In this document: in pieces, positions 1 to 9,482 of the stretch
Position numbering within the stretch: position 1 is the stretch's first letter
Layout of the letters: every line of letters starts with the position of its first letter
Assembly: GCA_034189135.1 (NCBI GenBank)
Contig: JAXHVO010000085.1
Coordinates: 1 to 37,607 of the forward strand
Reading direction: 5' to 3'
From: Thermodesulfobacteriota bacterium
GTDB lineage: Bacteria > Desulfobacterota > Desulfobacteria > Desulfobacterales > JAUWMJ01
Length of the DNA: 37,607 nucleotides
Program-made: the position numbers and the translations under genes
The notes under the pieces: model-generated
What the model saw: only the letters and a program-made list of their open reading frames with translations
The model's database searches: none
What the model was told of the DNA's origin: nothing

Positions 1-77
1 TGAAAGCCTTTCAGAATTTGGGTTTTTGGTTTCGTCACCATCTGTATACCCTTATTCTAAAGGCTTTTCCAGCTTTT

Positions 78-3000
78 TTAGATGGTTATTACTACTTTTT
101 TTCGCTCAATTGGGGTATTATTTTTTGAATGAACCGTTATTTTTTCAGCACGTTGCCAAAATGTAATTTCATTCCTTGAAGCAACAGCTGTTACGATTTC
201 TCCTGGCTGACCAAAAGCCACGGCAAAGTCAAACGAAAACGAGTATAATGCATCATATACAAATCCTATATGGATTTTGGCAAGTGCACTGCCAATAGGT
301 CTTTCCAAATAATCCAGCCCGTCCCATTCAAAAAATGCAATCTGGTCAGGTAATGGATCAAGGTGCTGGATCATTGTTCTGCCAGCTATTTCAGCTTTTA
401 CAACAATCTGCTTAAGAGAGGCGGGAACGCTACTGCCGCTAGTTGGAACGGAAATATGGGTTTTATAACCTTCAACACGATCGCTTGCATAATGAAGCGT
501 CATACCTGTGCCGGGAAGATCTATATCTTTGTCAAGGGTTCTTTTCCTTGGGTTTACATTTTTTATACAGGCATTATGTACCAAAAGGCCGCTTTTCCCC
601 ACAAAATAAGTATGCGAATCTTCAACCTCAATATTATATACTGTTTGTTTCTCAGCCAGCCGTTTGCTTTCAGCAAGTTTTATCCATTTGCCATCTACGC
701 TATAAGCTTTATCGCCTATTTTTAGTTTTTCGGCAGTAACCCATCCACGGTTTTTTATCCAGAAAGGATGCTCAACAGTAGTACCGATGGTTTCTAAAAT
801 ACTATTTTCATCATTGAACTTGAGATTTATAACAGTTTGATTCCGTGTAACAAAGGTCCTCGACACTTTGCGCAAAATCGTGTCTTTTTTGTTTTCAAAA
901 TGTGAGAAAACATGATCACCTTTTGCAATCTTTTCTATCGGTATAAGCCCATTGGCGGTCTTCACCAGTGTTCCTTCAATAAAGCAAACACCACTATCAG
1001 GTTCACACGTGGGTTCACCATTCGGGTTCGGGTTTGTTGCATCATTGGGCGGGGCAGAAGGCCAGTTGAAGTCACAAGGGCTAAAATGTGTTATAGCAGC
1101 TCGCCAAAATGTTGTATCTGGTGCGTATTTTCCGTTATCAGTAAGCCCAACAATTTCATCATTAAACATCCCATCCTGATTGAGATCATCGGGTTGGTCA
1201 TCGCCATCCGCATCTAATGCGTCAACAATGCCGTTATTATCCATATCGAGGAGTTTTACCACCACTCCGTTATTTAAAGGAACCCAAACACCACGGTCAC
1301 GGTCGTAAAAGCCCACGGGTACAGGTATTCCCACATCAAAACCAAGGAAATTTTGCACCCAGGTAACCACCGATTTTTCAAATCGAACCCGGTCTGCTCC
1401 ATCTACAGCAAGCTCCACGCAATAGGTGTATGCAGAGGTAGGCGGTAATACAGCCGGCATGGAATCAATAGTGGTAAATTCGCTCGCCCTGACGGTGATG
1501 GTTTCAAGCTGATGAACATCGTTACCGTTTTCATCTACCAACCAGGCAGAGTTGTCTCCGGTAAAAACCATGGAACAGGAGCGTGAGCCGAATTCGTCGG
1601 TGACTTCGGTGCTCTGATGTGTAACGATTGTATTCGCATTACCATCAAAGGTAAAAGTGGTGGATACCGGATCTTGTGCGATCATCTGGATGGTTTCAGT
1701 TATGGCGATATCGTTCCAGGGCACATAGACCTTTCGGTGCGATGTTATAAATCCTTCTTTCCGATAAACAATCCTCATAGTAGCGCCACCTTCAACAGGT
1801 ATGGAAAACCTGCCAGTGGTGTCTGTCAATATTGTACCGTATTCAGGATGGCTGTGAATAGTTATTGAAACATCCTGTATGGGAGAATCGTCTATTGCAT
1901 GGACAATACCGGTAATTAATGAAAATCTCTTTGGATCATACTCATCAACTGTAGAATCAGGTGGTATTAAATCTTCATATCTTTGACCGAATGATCCCTC
2001 GGGCTGTGGAGCGGGGTTGCCTGTAACCTTGACCGTAGTCTTGGCACTTGCAGAGCCGAAAGACCCTGTAACGGCAAGTGTATAGGTGGTGGTATGTTCA
2101 GGAGTTACGGAAAGGGTCCCGTTTGTGGATACACTGCCGACTCCGTGGTCGATGTGGGCACTGTGGGCATTTTCCGATGACCAGGAGAGTGTCGCTGATC
2201 CACCCTGGGCAATGGTTGCCGGTGATGCACTGAAACTAACTGCAGGCGGTACGTTTACCGTAACGGTGGCACTGGCGGTAGCGGCGCCGCCGGGATTTGT
2301 AGCTGTGATGGTGTAGGTGGTGGTTTCTGTGGGTGATACAATATATGATCCGTTTAGGGCTACGCTTCCGATACCGGGCTCGATCACACAGGTATCCGCA
2401 TAAGTGGAAGTCCAGGTTAGAGTGGAAGATTCGTCTGTTAGAATTGCTGTCGGACCAGCAGTGATTTCTACCGTAGGCAAATCAACTATATTCACCATAA
2501 CCGTGTCAGGTGCACCGTCTATGGTGCCGTCGCTTACAATGAGTTGGACCTCATAGGTGCCGATCAGATCTGCGCTAAAGGTCGGATTCACCATTGAAGG
2601 GTCGGAAAGGACGGCCGTACTTCCGGTGGGAACAGATACAAACGTCCAGCTATAGGTTATGGTGTCACCGTCTATATCGCTTGAACCGCTGCCATTGAGT
2701 GTAACAACGCTACCTTGCAAGGCAGTCTGATTAGGCCCTGCATCCGCCACAGGCGGATCATTTACAGGATTTATCGTAATGGTTACTGTTGCATCACCGG
2801 AATCAACGGTGCCGTCATTGGCCCTAAATGTAAAGAAATCACTGCCGTGATAGTTATCATTGGGTGTGTAATTAAGATCAGGAGCTGTACCGGTGAGTGT
2901 CCCGTGAGACGGATTGGATACGATTTGATAGGTTAGAGTATCACCATCTGCATCGGATGCGGTAAGAGTAATGGATGCGGTTTCATCTTCATTCAGTGTG

Positions 3001-4199
3001 ACTGATTGACTATTGGCCACCGGGGCATCATTGACCGGATTAATGGTGATATTGACCGTAGCGGTATCCATACCGCCGTTGCCGTCGCTGATAGTGTAAT
3101 TAAAGCTGTCCGTACCGTTAAAGTTTTCATCCGGCGTGTAGGTCAGCGTACCGTCGCCGTTGCTGCCTGTCGTACCGTGGGCCGGCTGGGTAAAATCATC
3201 GACACCAAGGGTATCGCCGTCCGGGTCCGTATCGTTGCTTAAAACTGTAATGGCGGTTAGCGGTGTATCTTCATTGGTGGTGACCACATCATCGCCTGCA
3301 GTGGGAGGATCATTTACCGGCTGGATTAAAAGAGTGACTGTGGCGGTATTGCTGTCCAGGCTGCCGTCACTGGCTTTGAAGGTAAAGGTGTCGCTGCCGT
3401 TATAATCGGATGATGGGGTGTAAGTCAGATTCGGAGCTGTGCCGGTTAAGCTGCCATGGGACGGCCCGATTACGATTTGATAGGTTAACGCATCGCCATT
3501 GGCATCGGATGCGGTTAGAGTAACGGCGGCTGTCTCATCTTCGTTCAGTGAAACGGTTTGATCATGGGCCACCGGTGCGCTGTTGGCAAGGGTCACCGTG
3601 GCACTGGCTGTGGCCGTGCCGCCGGTACCTGTGGCGGTGATGGTATAGGTGGTAGTTTCCGTGGGCGAAACAGCGGTCGATCCGTTAACATCGACATTGC
3701 CGATACCCGGTTGTATCACACAGGTATCCGAATGGGTGGAAGTCCATGATAAAGTTGAAGATTGACCCACATACATGGTGGAAGGATCAGCCGATAATGT
3801 GACCTCAGGTGGAGGGGTTACGCCTTTTTTCTTTATCTCTATTTTTATTGAAGAATCTGGAGTTCCCGCAAAAAAAATTGTAATTCGGCTGTTAGTGAGC
3901 AGATCAACATCTTTTTCAAAAATAGTACTGGTTCCCGTCAAAAAGTCGCTAAGGCCAATAAAATTTCCGTTTAGAAAACAAAATCCTCCCGCTATTTCTT
4001 TATCAGGTGTATTTTTGACAATGGTTAGGACGCCGTCTGAAGGTTCATCCACTGAGAATGGATGTAATGATAAATGAACATACAAATTGCTGATTGTTAA
4101 ATCTTCGGGGCCAAATACTGTCTGGTCTGCATAAACAGGGGCTGCAATAGCTGAAATAATAAAAAGAATTGTGAAAAAGGAAAGGATTTTTTTATACAT
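78..4199 (-). CDS. Secreted Ig/cadherin/PKD-repeat protein with Rhs-type N-terminal region and internal Hint domain
   Basis: A 1373-residue exported protein. Residues 1-24 are a signal peptide (MYKKI, hydrophobic stretch, cut near VYADQ). An Ig-like unit lies at about 131-206, three cadherin-like DGDxLTY/VNDPP units at about 208-485, a PKD-like unit at about 486-575, and two more Ig-like units at 577-727. From about 735 the sequence matches the N-terminal region of large Rhs/YD-repeat proteins: a carboxypeptidase-regulatory-like fold, then PVGFYDRDRGVWVP, a Ca-binding-like DxDNNGIVDALDADGD stretch and THFSPCDFNWP. A Hint domain at 1072-1209 starts CFIEGT and ends in HN-A. Rhs-like sequence resumes (PGTGMTLHYASDRVEGY) and the protein stops at 1373, before any YD repeats. 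The start follows AGGAGA by about 8 nt. I infer a cell-surface or secreted Rhs-family product; whether the rest of the Rhs shell was lost or lies beyond the window edge is open. Confidence 0.85.
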   Translation of the reverse strand: MYKKILSFFTILFIISAIAAPVYADQTVFGPEDLTISNLYVHLSLHPFSVDEPSDGVLTIVKNTPDKEIAGGFCFLNGNFIGLSDFLTGTSTIFEKDVDLLTNSRITIFFAGTPDSSIKIEIKKKGVTPPPEVTLSADPSTMYVGQSSTLSWTSTHSDTCVIQPGIGNVDVNGSTAVSPTETTTYTITATGTGGTATASATVTLANSAPVAHDQTVSLNEDETAAVTLTASDANGDALTYQIVIGPSHGSLTGTAPNLTYTPSSDYNGSDTFTFKASDGSLDSNTATVTLLIQPVNDPPTAGDDVVTTNEDTPLTAITVLSNDTDPDGDTLGVDDFTQPAHGTTGSNGDGTLTYTPDENFNGTDSFNYTISDGNGGMDTATVNITINPVNDAPVANSQSVTLNEDETASITLTASDADGDTLTYQIVSNPSHGTLTGTAPDLNYTPNDNYHGSDFFTFRANDGTVDSGDATVTITINPVNDPPVADAGPNQTALQGSVVTLNGSGSSDIDGDTITYSWTFVSVPTGSTAVLSDPSMVNPTFSADLIGTYEVQLIVSDGTIDGAPDTVMVNIVDLPTVEITAGPTAILTDESSTLTWTSTYADTCVIEPGIGSVALNGSYIVSPTETTTYTITATNPGGAATASATVTVNVPPAVSFSASPATIAQGGSATLSWSSENAHSAHIDHGVGSVSTNGTLSVTPEHTTTYTLAVTGSFGSASAKTTVKVTGNPAPQPEGSFGQRYEDLIPPDSTVDEYDPKRFSLITGIVHAIDDSPIQDVSITIHSHPEYGTILTDTTGRFSIPVEGGATMRIVYRKEGFITSHRKVYVPWNDIAITETIQMIAQDPVSTTFTFDGNANTIVTHQSTEVTDEFGSRSCSMVFTGDNSAWLVDENGNDVHQLETITVRASEFTTIDSMPAVLPPTSAYTYCVELAVDGADRVRFEKSVVTWVQNFLGFDVGIPVPVGFYDRDRGVWVPLNNGVVVKLLDMDNNGIVDALDADGDDQPDDLNQDGMFNDEIVGLTDNGKYAPDTTFWRAAITHFSPCDFNWPSAPPNDATNPNPNGEPTCEPDSGVCFIEGTLVKTANGLIPIEKIAKGDHVFSHFENKKDTILRKVSRTFVTRNQTVINLKFNDENSILETIGTTVEHPFWIKNRGWVTAEKLKIGDKAYSVDGKWIKLAESKRLAEKQTVYNIEVEDSHTYFVGKSGLLVHNACIKNVNPRKRTLDKDIDLPGTGMTLHYASDRVEGYKTHISVPTSGSSVPASLKQIVVKAEIAGRTMIQHLDPLPDQIAFFEWDGLDYLERPIGSALAKIHIGFVYDALYSFSFDFAVAFGQPGEIVTAVASRNEITFWQRAEKITVHSKNNTPIERKKVVITI
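570..986 (-). other. Hint (intein-like, BIL/pretoxin type) domain inside the Rhs-type protein
   Basis: Residues 1072-1209 of the 78-4199 protein form a minimal Hint module of 138 residues, too short to hold a homing endonuclease. Block A is CFIEGTLV with the nucleophilic Cys1072; block B has TTVEHPFW (TxxH); the C-terminal block is VEDSHTYFV followed by LLVHN, with Asn1209 then Ala1210 and Cys1211. Conserved family residues for self-cleavage are therefore present. Ala after Asn is typical of bacterial intein-like or pretoxin Hint domains, which mostly cleave rather than splice; Cys1211 one residue later leaves splicing conceivable. The flanks on both sides are Rhs-like, so the module sits at the junction where ordinary Rhs proteins pass from the N-terminal region into the core. 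Confidence 0.8.
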
Positions 4200-4508
4200 G
4201 GCTCTTTCTCCTAGTTTGAAAAAGACGTCTTACTGTTTTACGCACAAACCCGGGTATATTCACTTAAAGCGCATGAACCGGAGTCCCAAAAGTCCGTCCG
4301 CAAAATATTGAGGATTTAGAGATGAAAAATTTATTTTTCTATAAACGCCGGATAATTAGACGAAAAAATTTTGCAATAATTATACCGGATAACTATACAT
4401 AAAAAAGCAAGATAAGAAATGATTGTATAAACAATGAGATAACAGAAATCTATATGGTTTATACGGAGGATATTTATCGATAAAACCAATGAAATATGAA
4501 GATAAAAT

Positions 4509-4526
4509 TGCACATATATGTGTGCA
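4509..4526. promoter_or_regulatory. Operator-like palindrome, copy 1 (TGCACATATATGTGTGCA)
   Basis: Near-perfect 18-bp dyad. It directly abuts copy 2 (centres 19 bp apart) and shares its TGCACATAT left arm with both other copies. The nearest gene start it could control is the minus-strand Rhs-type gene about 310 bp away. The binding protein is unknown. Confidence 0.5.
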
Positions 4527-4546
4527 TTGCACATATTTATGTGCAA
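4527..4546. promoter_or_regulatory. Operator-like palindrome, copy 2 (TTGCACATATTTATGTGCAA)
   Basis: A 20-bp dyad with 9-bp complementary arms, in tandem with copy 1. The 18-bp core aligns position for position with copies 1 and 3, differing only in the four or five central bases. Confidence 0.5.
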
Positions 4547-4809
4547 TCACTCGAAGGCCTATTAAAAAGCCTCCCGCTTTGATTCAGCGGGACGTGGTGC
4601 AACATTTTGTAATCGTTCAATGTGTAATCAGCACACCCCATGATTATCCCGCTGTTTCGGGACATGCCATTCTGGTTCCGCTGCTTTTGGCGTGAGGGTT
4701 GATTTTTTTGAATTCAATATGTTTTAATAATTTAATATAAACAATTAGTTATCGACAATCAGGATCTTGGTATGAAGGAATTTTGAAGGCTATCACATAC
4801 AGATTAAAG

Positions 4810-4827
4810 TGCACATATTCTTGTGCA
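4810..4827. promoter_or_regulatory. Operator-like palindrome, copy 3 (TGCACATATTCTTGTGCA)
   Basis: Third copy of the same 18-bp dyad, about 280 bp from copies 1 and 2 and upstream of the fhs terminator. Same arms, different centre. Confidence 0.45.
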
Positions 4828-4922
4828 ATAAATCAGATGGTCTCGTAATCAGATTTTACCGTACTTTTATTAATAACGAAGTGAAAATCGGAGAAATACT
4901 GGCGCTCATCACACCCGCTGCA

Positions 4923-4960
4923 TAAAAAAAGACCCGGGGTAAAGACCCGGGCCTTTTTTA
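4923..4960 (-). terminator. Rho-independent terminator of fhs (probably bidirectional)
   Basis: Read on the minus strand, two CCCGGG blocks separated by a short TCTTTAC-type loop form a GC stem about 20 nt after the fhs stop, followed by a run of seven T. On the plus strand the stem is also followed by six T, so it may work both ways. Confidence 0.85.
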
Positions 4961-4982
4961 TCGAGCAGTATTTGTTATGCGA

Positions 4983-6746
4983 TTAGAACAATCCGGTCAC
5001 CTGGCCGGTCTGCGGATCGACATCCACCCGTCTGAAGGCCGGGTTGGAGCCGGTTCCAGGCATCAGGCTGATGGTTCCTGCGCAGGGGCAGAGAAACTTG
5101 GCACCGGAATAAATCAGCACGTCCCGAATGGGCAGCGTCCAGCCTTTGGGTGCACCCTTGACCGTGGGATCGTGACTCAGGCTGAGATGGGTTTTGACCA
5201 TCATGGTTGCAAAGTCGGCGTACTTGGGATCATCCTCGAGCATCTTGGCTTTGGCCTCGGCCTCCGGAGTCCAAGACACACCGTCCGCACCGTAAACTTC
5301 CTTGGAAATCAAATCGACGCGGTCGCGCAGTTTCATCTCTAACGGATAGAGGAATTTAAACTCGTTTTCTTCCTCACAGGCCTCGACCACGGCATCGGCA
5401 AATTCCAGTGCGCCATCGCCGCCCATCTCCCAGTGTTTGGACTCGGCACAGCGGGCACCGGCTGCTTCGGCTGCCTTGCGGACAATGTTACATTCCGCAT
5501 CGGTATCGGTGAAGAACCTGTTGATACACACCACCGGGTTGATGCCGGCCTTGCGGATGGTGTTGATGTGATGCACCATGTTTACGCAGCCCTCTTCAAC
5601 CATTCCCAGGTTCTCTTTGGTGTACGCATCCGGCATGGCGATACCCGGTGTGACTTTGGGCCCACCGCCGTGGCTTTTCAATGCACGAATGGTGGTGGTC
5701 AGTACCGATACATGCGGTTTCAATCCGCTGAAGCGGGATTTGACGTTCCAGAATTTTTCAAAGCCGATATCGGCACCGAAACCGGATTCGGTGATGTGAT
5801 AGTCGAACAGTTTCAACCCCACGCGGTCGGCGATAATGGAGGACTGGCCCACGGCGATGTTGGCAAACGGTCCCGCATGCACCATACAGGGGTTGTATTC
5901 GGCGGTGCACATCATGGTGGGGTTGATGGTGTTGCGCATAAACGCGGTCATGGCGTTGCCGACTTCCAGATCACCGGTGGTGACGGGTTTACCGCTCTTG
6001 TCGAAAGCCACGGTGATGTTGTTGAGCCGTTCTTTCAAATCGGCCAGATCACGAATCACTGCCAGAATGGCCATACATTCGGAGCCAACCGCAATACCGA
6101 ATTTGGACTGCATGGTAAAGCCATCCATACGGCCACCAATACCGATAATGATATTTCGCAGGGCCTGGGCGCAAAAGTCGATGATCCAGCCCATCTCCAC
6201 CCGGGTGGGGTCGATATTCAAGCGCGGCATGCCGGTCAACCGGTCCAGCTGTTCGTCATTGTAGTTACGCTCATGCTGCATGCGCGCGGTCAAGGCCACC
6301 ATGGCCAGGTTATGGGCATTCATGATATCGTTGATGTCGCCGGTCAGACCCAATGAGAATTCGGTCATGGGAATCAGCAGCGAGTTGCCGCCGCCTGCAG
6401 CGGTTCCCTTTACGTTCATGGTCGGCCCGCCGGAGGGCTGGCGCAGTGCCCCGCCCACGTTTTTGCCGCGTTTACCGAGGCCTTCCATCAATCCACAGGA
6501 AGTGGTGCTTTTGCCTTCTCCCAGCGGGGTCGGCGTGATGGCGGTCACCTCGATGTATTTTCCATCCGGTTTGTCCTGGAGACGATTGATAATTTTCAAA
6601 AAGTCCAGTTTCGCCAGTCGGCCCATCGGAAGTATTTCGTCCTTTTCCAGGCCAAGTTTGTCCCGCCATTCATCCGGTGTCGGCATGTTCGGTTCAGCCG
6701 CCTCGGAAATCTGCCAGTCAGCCATTTCTACTGCATTATAAGCCAT
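4983..6746 (-). CDS. fhs: Formate-tetrahydrofolate ligase (10-formyl-THF synthetase)
   Basis: 587 residues, close to the usual 555-590. The enzyme joins formate to tetrahydrofolate with ATP in the cytoplasm and belongs to the methyl branch of the Wood-Ljungdahl pathway, which complete-oxidizing sulfate reducers run in the oxidative direction to split acetyl-CoA. The nucleotide-binding loop TPLGEGKST is at about 73-81, followed by [14 protein letters not shown] and the family blocks EFSLGLTGD and [14 protein letters not shown]. The N-terminal extension before the P-loop is a little longer than in clostridial enzymes. The start is set by GAGGAGGACAATTT just before ATG. It is monocistronic here: its own promoter-like sequence lies at 6809-6838 and a terminator follows the stop. 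Confidence 0.97.
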   Translation of the reverse strand: MAYNAVEMADWQISEAAEPNMPTPDEWRDKLGLEKDEILPMGRLAKLDFLKIINRLQDKPDGKYIEVTAITPTPLGEGKSTTSCGLMEGLGKRGKNVGGALRQPSGGPTMNVKGTAAGGGNSLLIPMTEFSLGLTGDINDIMNAHNLAMVALTARMQHERNYNDEQLDRLTGMPRLNIDPTRVEMGWIIDFCAQALRNIIIGIGGRMDGFTMQSKFGIAVGSECMAILAVIRDLADLKERLNNITVAFDKSGKPVTTGDLEVGNAMTAFMRNTINPTMMCTAEYNPCMVHAGPFANIAVGQSSIIADRVGLKLFDYHITESGFGADIGFEKFWNVKSRFSGLKPHVSVLTTTIRALKSHGGGPKVTPGIAMPDAYTKENLGMVEEGCVNMVHHINTIRKAGINPVVCINRFFTDTDAECNIVRKAAEAAGARCAESKHWEMGGDGALEFADAVVEACEEENEFKFLYPLEMKLRDRVDLISKEVYGADGVSWTPEAEAKAKMLEDDPKYADFATMMVKTHLSLSHDPTVKGAPKGWTLPIRDVLIYSGAKFLCPCAGTISLMPGTGSNPAFRRVDVDPQTGQVTGLF

Positions 6747-6808
6747 AAATTGTCCTCCTCATGGTAATAAAAGTTAGCATTTCAGAAACCTTACAGGTTC
6801 CTCGTTTA

Positions 6809-6838
6809 ATTATCTTACAATTTTTTCTATATATTCAA
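6809..6838 (-). promoter_or_regulatory. Candidate sigma-70 promoter of fhs
   Basis: On the minus strand, TTGAAT (6833-6838) and GATAAT (6809-6814) are separated by 18 bp. Transcription would start about 55 nt before the fhs ATG. The -10 matches the consensus at five of six bases, the -35 at four of six. Confidence 0.45.
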
Positions 6839-6993
6839 CTGGTTCTGAGCTTTTTTTTAATAAAGTAATTTTCGTATCATGAAAAATTTGATTTGGCAAG
6901 AGATATATACCATAAAAACATCACATTCAGCCCTTATTTTTCTGTTTTTGTTTTATAGTAATTACCACAAATATTTGTTTTTCAATCTTAGTC

Positions 6994-7234
6994 GGTTCGT
7001 CAGGAGAATCGCCTGTTTGGCCGGTACCAGACTTCACAATCTTATCTGAAAATAAACGTACGGCAGCTATCTCGGAAAGATTAGAATTGAACCAGCCCCA
7101 AGGGACAGAATCTTACGGAAGCGTTGATCGTCTCTGCCTGTATGGGCTTACCTGAGAAGATAGGGGGCGTGTTACGATACCGATCTCATCTGTAAGTCTT
7201 GTACCGGCCAAACAGGCGATTCTCCTGACGAACC
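6994..7234 (+). repeat. Foldback repeat family 1, copy 1
   Basis: A 241-bp element bounded by perfect 34-bp inverted arms (6994-7027 and 7201-7234; arm begins GGTTCGTCAGG). Pairing continues inward through AGACTT/AAGTCT with one mismatch. The core carries blocks shared with the copies at 14862 and 16102: ACGTACGG, CCAGCCCCAAGGG, GCGTTGATC, TCTGCCTGTATGG and GAGAAGATAGGGGGCGTG. TTAG occurs directly outside both arms, like a 4-bp target duplication. There is no transposase inside. Flanks (TTTTTCAATCTTAG on the left, ATCGTTGTGCCCAG on the right) are shared with the copy at 16102. Confidence 0.85.
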
Positions 7235-7295
7235 TTAGTTTTAATGAATCGTTGTGCCCAGTCGGACAGGAGAATTTATGAGAAACAATATCATG

Positions 7296-9299
7296 TTAAA
7301 TCGATGAGGGTTCTGTCTTGTTCTGCAATTGATTTAAACTGAAATAAAGCCCTCTCTTATCTATCAAATTTTGGTGGGTTCCTGTTTCGATGATGCGCCC
7401 CTTGCTGAGCACAATGATGTTGTCGGCGCTGCGGATGGTGGACAGACGATGGGCGACAACAATCGAGGTTCTTTTGATCATCAGGTTATTCAGCGCCTCC
7501 TGAATCTTTTTCTCTGTCTGGGAGTCAATATATGAGGTGGCCTCGTCAAACAGGATCAGTTGCGGATCACGGGCAAACGCCCTGGCAATGGATATCAACT
7601 GGCGCTCACCACTCGATAATGCTATGCCTGAACCGCTCAACACCGTTTCTATACCCGCCGGCAGCCGGTCCACCAGGTCCCGGCAATGGGACACCGTTAA
7701 AATATCCATCAGCTCCTTTTGGGAAAGATCCGGCTTTCCTTTTAAAATGTTGTCTCGAATGGACCCGGAAAATAAAAAGGGCTCTTGCATCACCAGCGCC
7801 ATTTTGGACCTTAACACTGAAGTCTCAACTTCCCGGATATCCCTTCCGTTTATGCAAACCCGGCCGGACACGGGATCATAAAAGCGGGCAATCAGGTTAA
7901 TCAGAGAGGTTTTGCCTGACCCGGTGGGCCCGACCACCGCCAATGTTTCTCCTTTTTGTACTTGAAACGAAATCTCCTCAAGAACACTTTCCCCCGGCAC
8001 ATAATCAAAGGAAACGTTTTGCAAGGAAATGTCTTGTATCACGCTTAAACCCGGCGCACCGGTTTTTGATCCCACAGCCATTTGCGGCAGCATGCTCTGG
8101 TGGTCTAATAGTAAAAATATTCTTTCAGCCGAAGCCATGGCATTCTGCAGAATGTTATACTTTTCGGCCAGATCTCTGATGGGACGAAAAAACATTTTCA
8201 TATACGCAATAAAGGCAACCAGGGCGCCAAGACTGAGGTTTTCTGCAATGACATTTTTCCCCCCGTAAAACACCACCAGGGCAGCCGCAACCACTCCTAA
8301 GATTTCTATCAGAGGCAAAAATACAGCCAACACACGGATCTGCCGCATGCCTGCCAGATAGTTTTCATGGTTCAGCCCCTTAAAATTGTTGGCATTATTT
8401 TGTTCACAGCGAAAAAGCTGAATCACCCTTACTCCGTCAATGGTCTCGGAAAACCGGGTGTTGATTTCCGCTAGTTTAACCCGAAGGTCTCTGAACACCT
8501 CCCGGGCCTTTCGGGAAAAAACAATAGATGCATAAAGAACAAAAGGAAGCACCATGAAAGACACCAGGGCCAGTTTCCAGTTCAGGCAGATCAGAACGAC
8601 TGCAATCCCAACCAGCAAAAACAGATCCTTGAAGATAATGGAAATCACCGAGGTAAACAGCTCATGCATATTCTGAATATCATTGGTCACTCGGGTCACC
8701 AGCCTTCCCACCGGATTTTGGGTAAAGAATTCGATGGATAATTTCTGGATTTGCGCAAAAAGTTTTATTCTCAGATCATGCATGATCATATGGCCGGCAT
8801 ACTCCATGATCATTTTTTGCAGGAAACTGATGCCAAAGTTCACCAGTATGATGACCAGAAATATGGCGGTAAGCACTCCCAGGCCGGAAAAATCACCTTG
8901 GCGCAGTACGGCCATATCCTCTTTTTCCAGGCTGCCCAGCATTTCATAAGGAATTCGTCCTTCTGTTTCTGTGATGGAAAACAACCTGGGGTATCGGTTG
9001 ACCACCGCTCTGATTTTCGGGTCGGATATATCTGCAGTCAAATACCGGCTTTTACCTTCGGCTCCCGGTACCAGACGGGTTTGCATGGTATCGGTTTGAG
9101 GCACAATATACCGGTCAATGGCTATCTTGGTCACATAGGGCAGAGAAAGATCGAGCAGGGTGATACAGATAACCAGAACAATCGACCATAGCAGCAACCC
9201 TTTATACGGCCCGGCATAGGGATATAGACGTCTGAGCAGCTTGGTGTCGTAAGGCCGACCAAGCTTTTGTTCTTCGAAATATCCGAAATCTGTTCTCAT
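7296..9299 (-). CDS. ABC exporter subunit, MdlB-like (permease fused to ATPase)
   Basis: 667 residues: an N-terminal six-helix exporter domain and a C-terminal ATPase. An unusual extracytoplasmic insert follows TM1 (about 68-140). The ATPase has Walker A GPTGSGKT near 455, signature LSSGERQ near 565, Walker B LILFDEATS near 585 with the catalytic Glu, and switch His in VVAHRLS. LSSGE replaces the usual LSGGQ, a degeneration typical of one partner in heterodimeric exporters such as BmrCD, TM287/288 and MdlAB. Its partner is the gene at 9483-11228, which has the matching degenerate Walker B. It probably exports drugs or lipids; the substrate cannot be read from the sequence. It lies downstream of its partner in the same direction, with a family-2 repeat between them. 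Confidence 0.92.
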   Translation of the reverse strand: MRTDFGYFEEQKLGRPYDTKLLRRLYPYAGPYKGLLLWSIVLVICITLLDLSLPYVTKIAIDRYIVPQTDTMQTRLVPGAEGKSRYLTADISDPKIRAVVNRYPRLFSITETEGRIPYEMLGSLEKEDMAVLRQGDFSGLGVLTAIFLVIILVNFGISFLQKMIMEYAGHMIMHDLRIKLFAQIQKLSIEFFTQNPVGRLVTRVTNDIQNMHELFTSVISIIFKDLFLLVGIAVVLICLNWKLALVSFMVLPFVLYASIVFSRKAREVFRDLRVKLAEINTRFSETIDGVRVIQLFRCEQNNANNFKGLNHENYLAGMRQIRVLAVFLPLIEILGVVAAALVVFYGGKNVIAENLSLGALVAFIAYMKMFFRPIRDLAEKYNILQNAMASAERIFLLLDHQSMLPQMAVGSKTGAPGLSVIQDISLQNVSFDYVPGESVLEEISFQVQKGETLAVVGPTGSGKTSLINLIARFYDPVSGRVCINGRDIREVETSVLRSKMALVMQEPFLFSGSIRDNILKGKPDLSQKELMDILTVSHCRDLVDRLPAGIETVLSGSGIALSSGERQLISIARAFARDPQLILFDEATSYIDSQTEKKIQEALNNLMIKRTSIVVAHRLSTIRSADNIIVLSKGRIIETGTHQNLIDKRGLYFSLNQLQNKTEPSSI

Positions 9300-9312
9300 A
9301 ATGTTATTTTCG

Positions 9313-9478
9313 ACTACTCACGTAGCCAGGCTGAAGCAGTTTAGACTGAAGGCTGAAGGGGTCAAAAGAGCAAGCTTATCGTCCTTTGGCGGAATGTGAT
9401 TCTTGCACCAAACATGGTTTCAAAATATGCTTTTTCCTAACAGTCTTCAACCTTCGGCCTATCCACCTGAGTTGTTAT
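9313..9478. repeat. Repeat family 2, copy A
   Basis: About 166 bp that aligns end to end with 22876-23040, roughly four in five positions identical by eye. It begins ACTACTCACGTAG and ends CCTATCCACCTGA plus a few bases. Internally TTTAGACTGAAGGCTGAAGG near the left end is imperfectly complementary to CTTCAACCTTCGGCC near the right end, so it can fold back. It fills the gap between the two exporter subunit genes, starting 4 nt after the upstream gene's stop and ending 14 nt before the next start codon. Confidence 0.8.
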
Positions 9479-9482
9479 AATT

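Larger units (their letters stand above)
4200..4922. other. Gene-free region between the Rhs-type gene and fhs
   Basis: No convincing gene. It holds three copies of an 18-bp palindrome (listed separately) and two short GC hairpins: CCCGCT/AGCGGG at 4573-4591 and TCCCG/CGGGA at about 4647-4662. A plus-strand reading frame at 4489-4695 has no ribosome-binding site and runs through the palindromes, so I do not call it. The stretch at 4551-4695 has higher GC than its surroundings and could be a decayed gene fragment. Confidence 0.5.

Noticed and set aside
570-986. Full intein with homing endonuclease in the Rhs-type gene
   Set aside because: The module is only 138 residues, with no LAGLIDADG or HNH segment, and Asn is followed by Ala. 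A minimal Hint domain fits better than a mobile intein.
4489-4695. 68-codon plus-strand frame near the TGCACA palindromes
   Set aside because: It has no ribosome-binding site, starts within operator-like repeats and has no recognisable family. At most it is a decayed fragment.
5433-6356. 307-codon plus-strand reading frame
   Set aside because: It lies wholly antisense to fhs, which has unmistakable family motifs and its own ribosome-binding site and terminator. The antisense frame has no recognisable domain.
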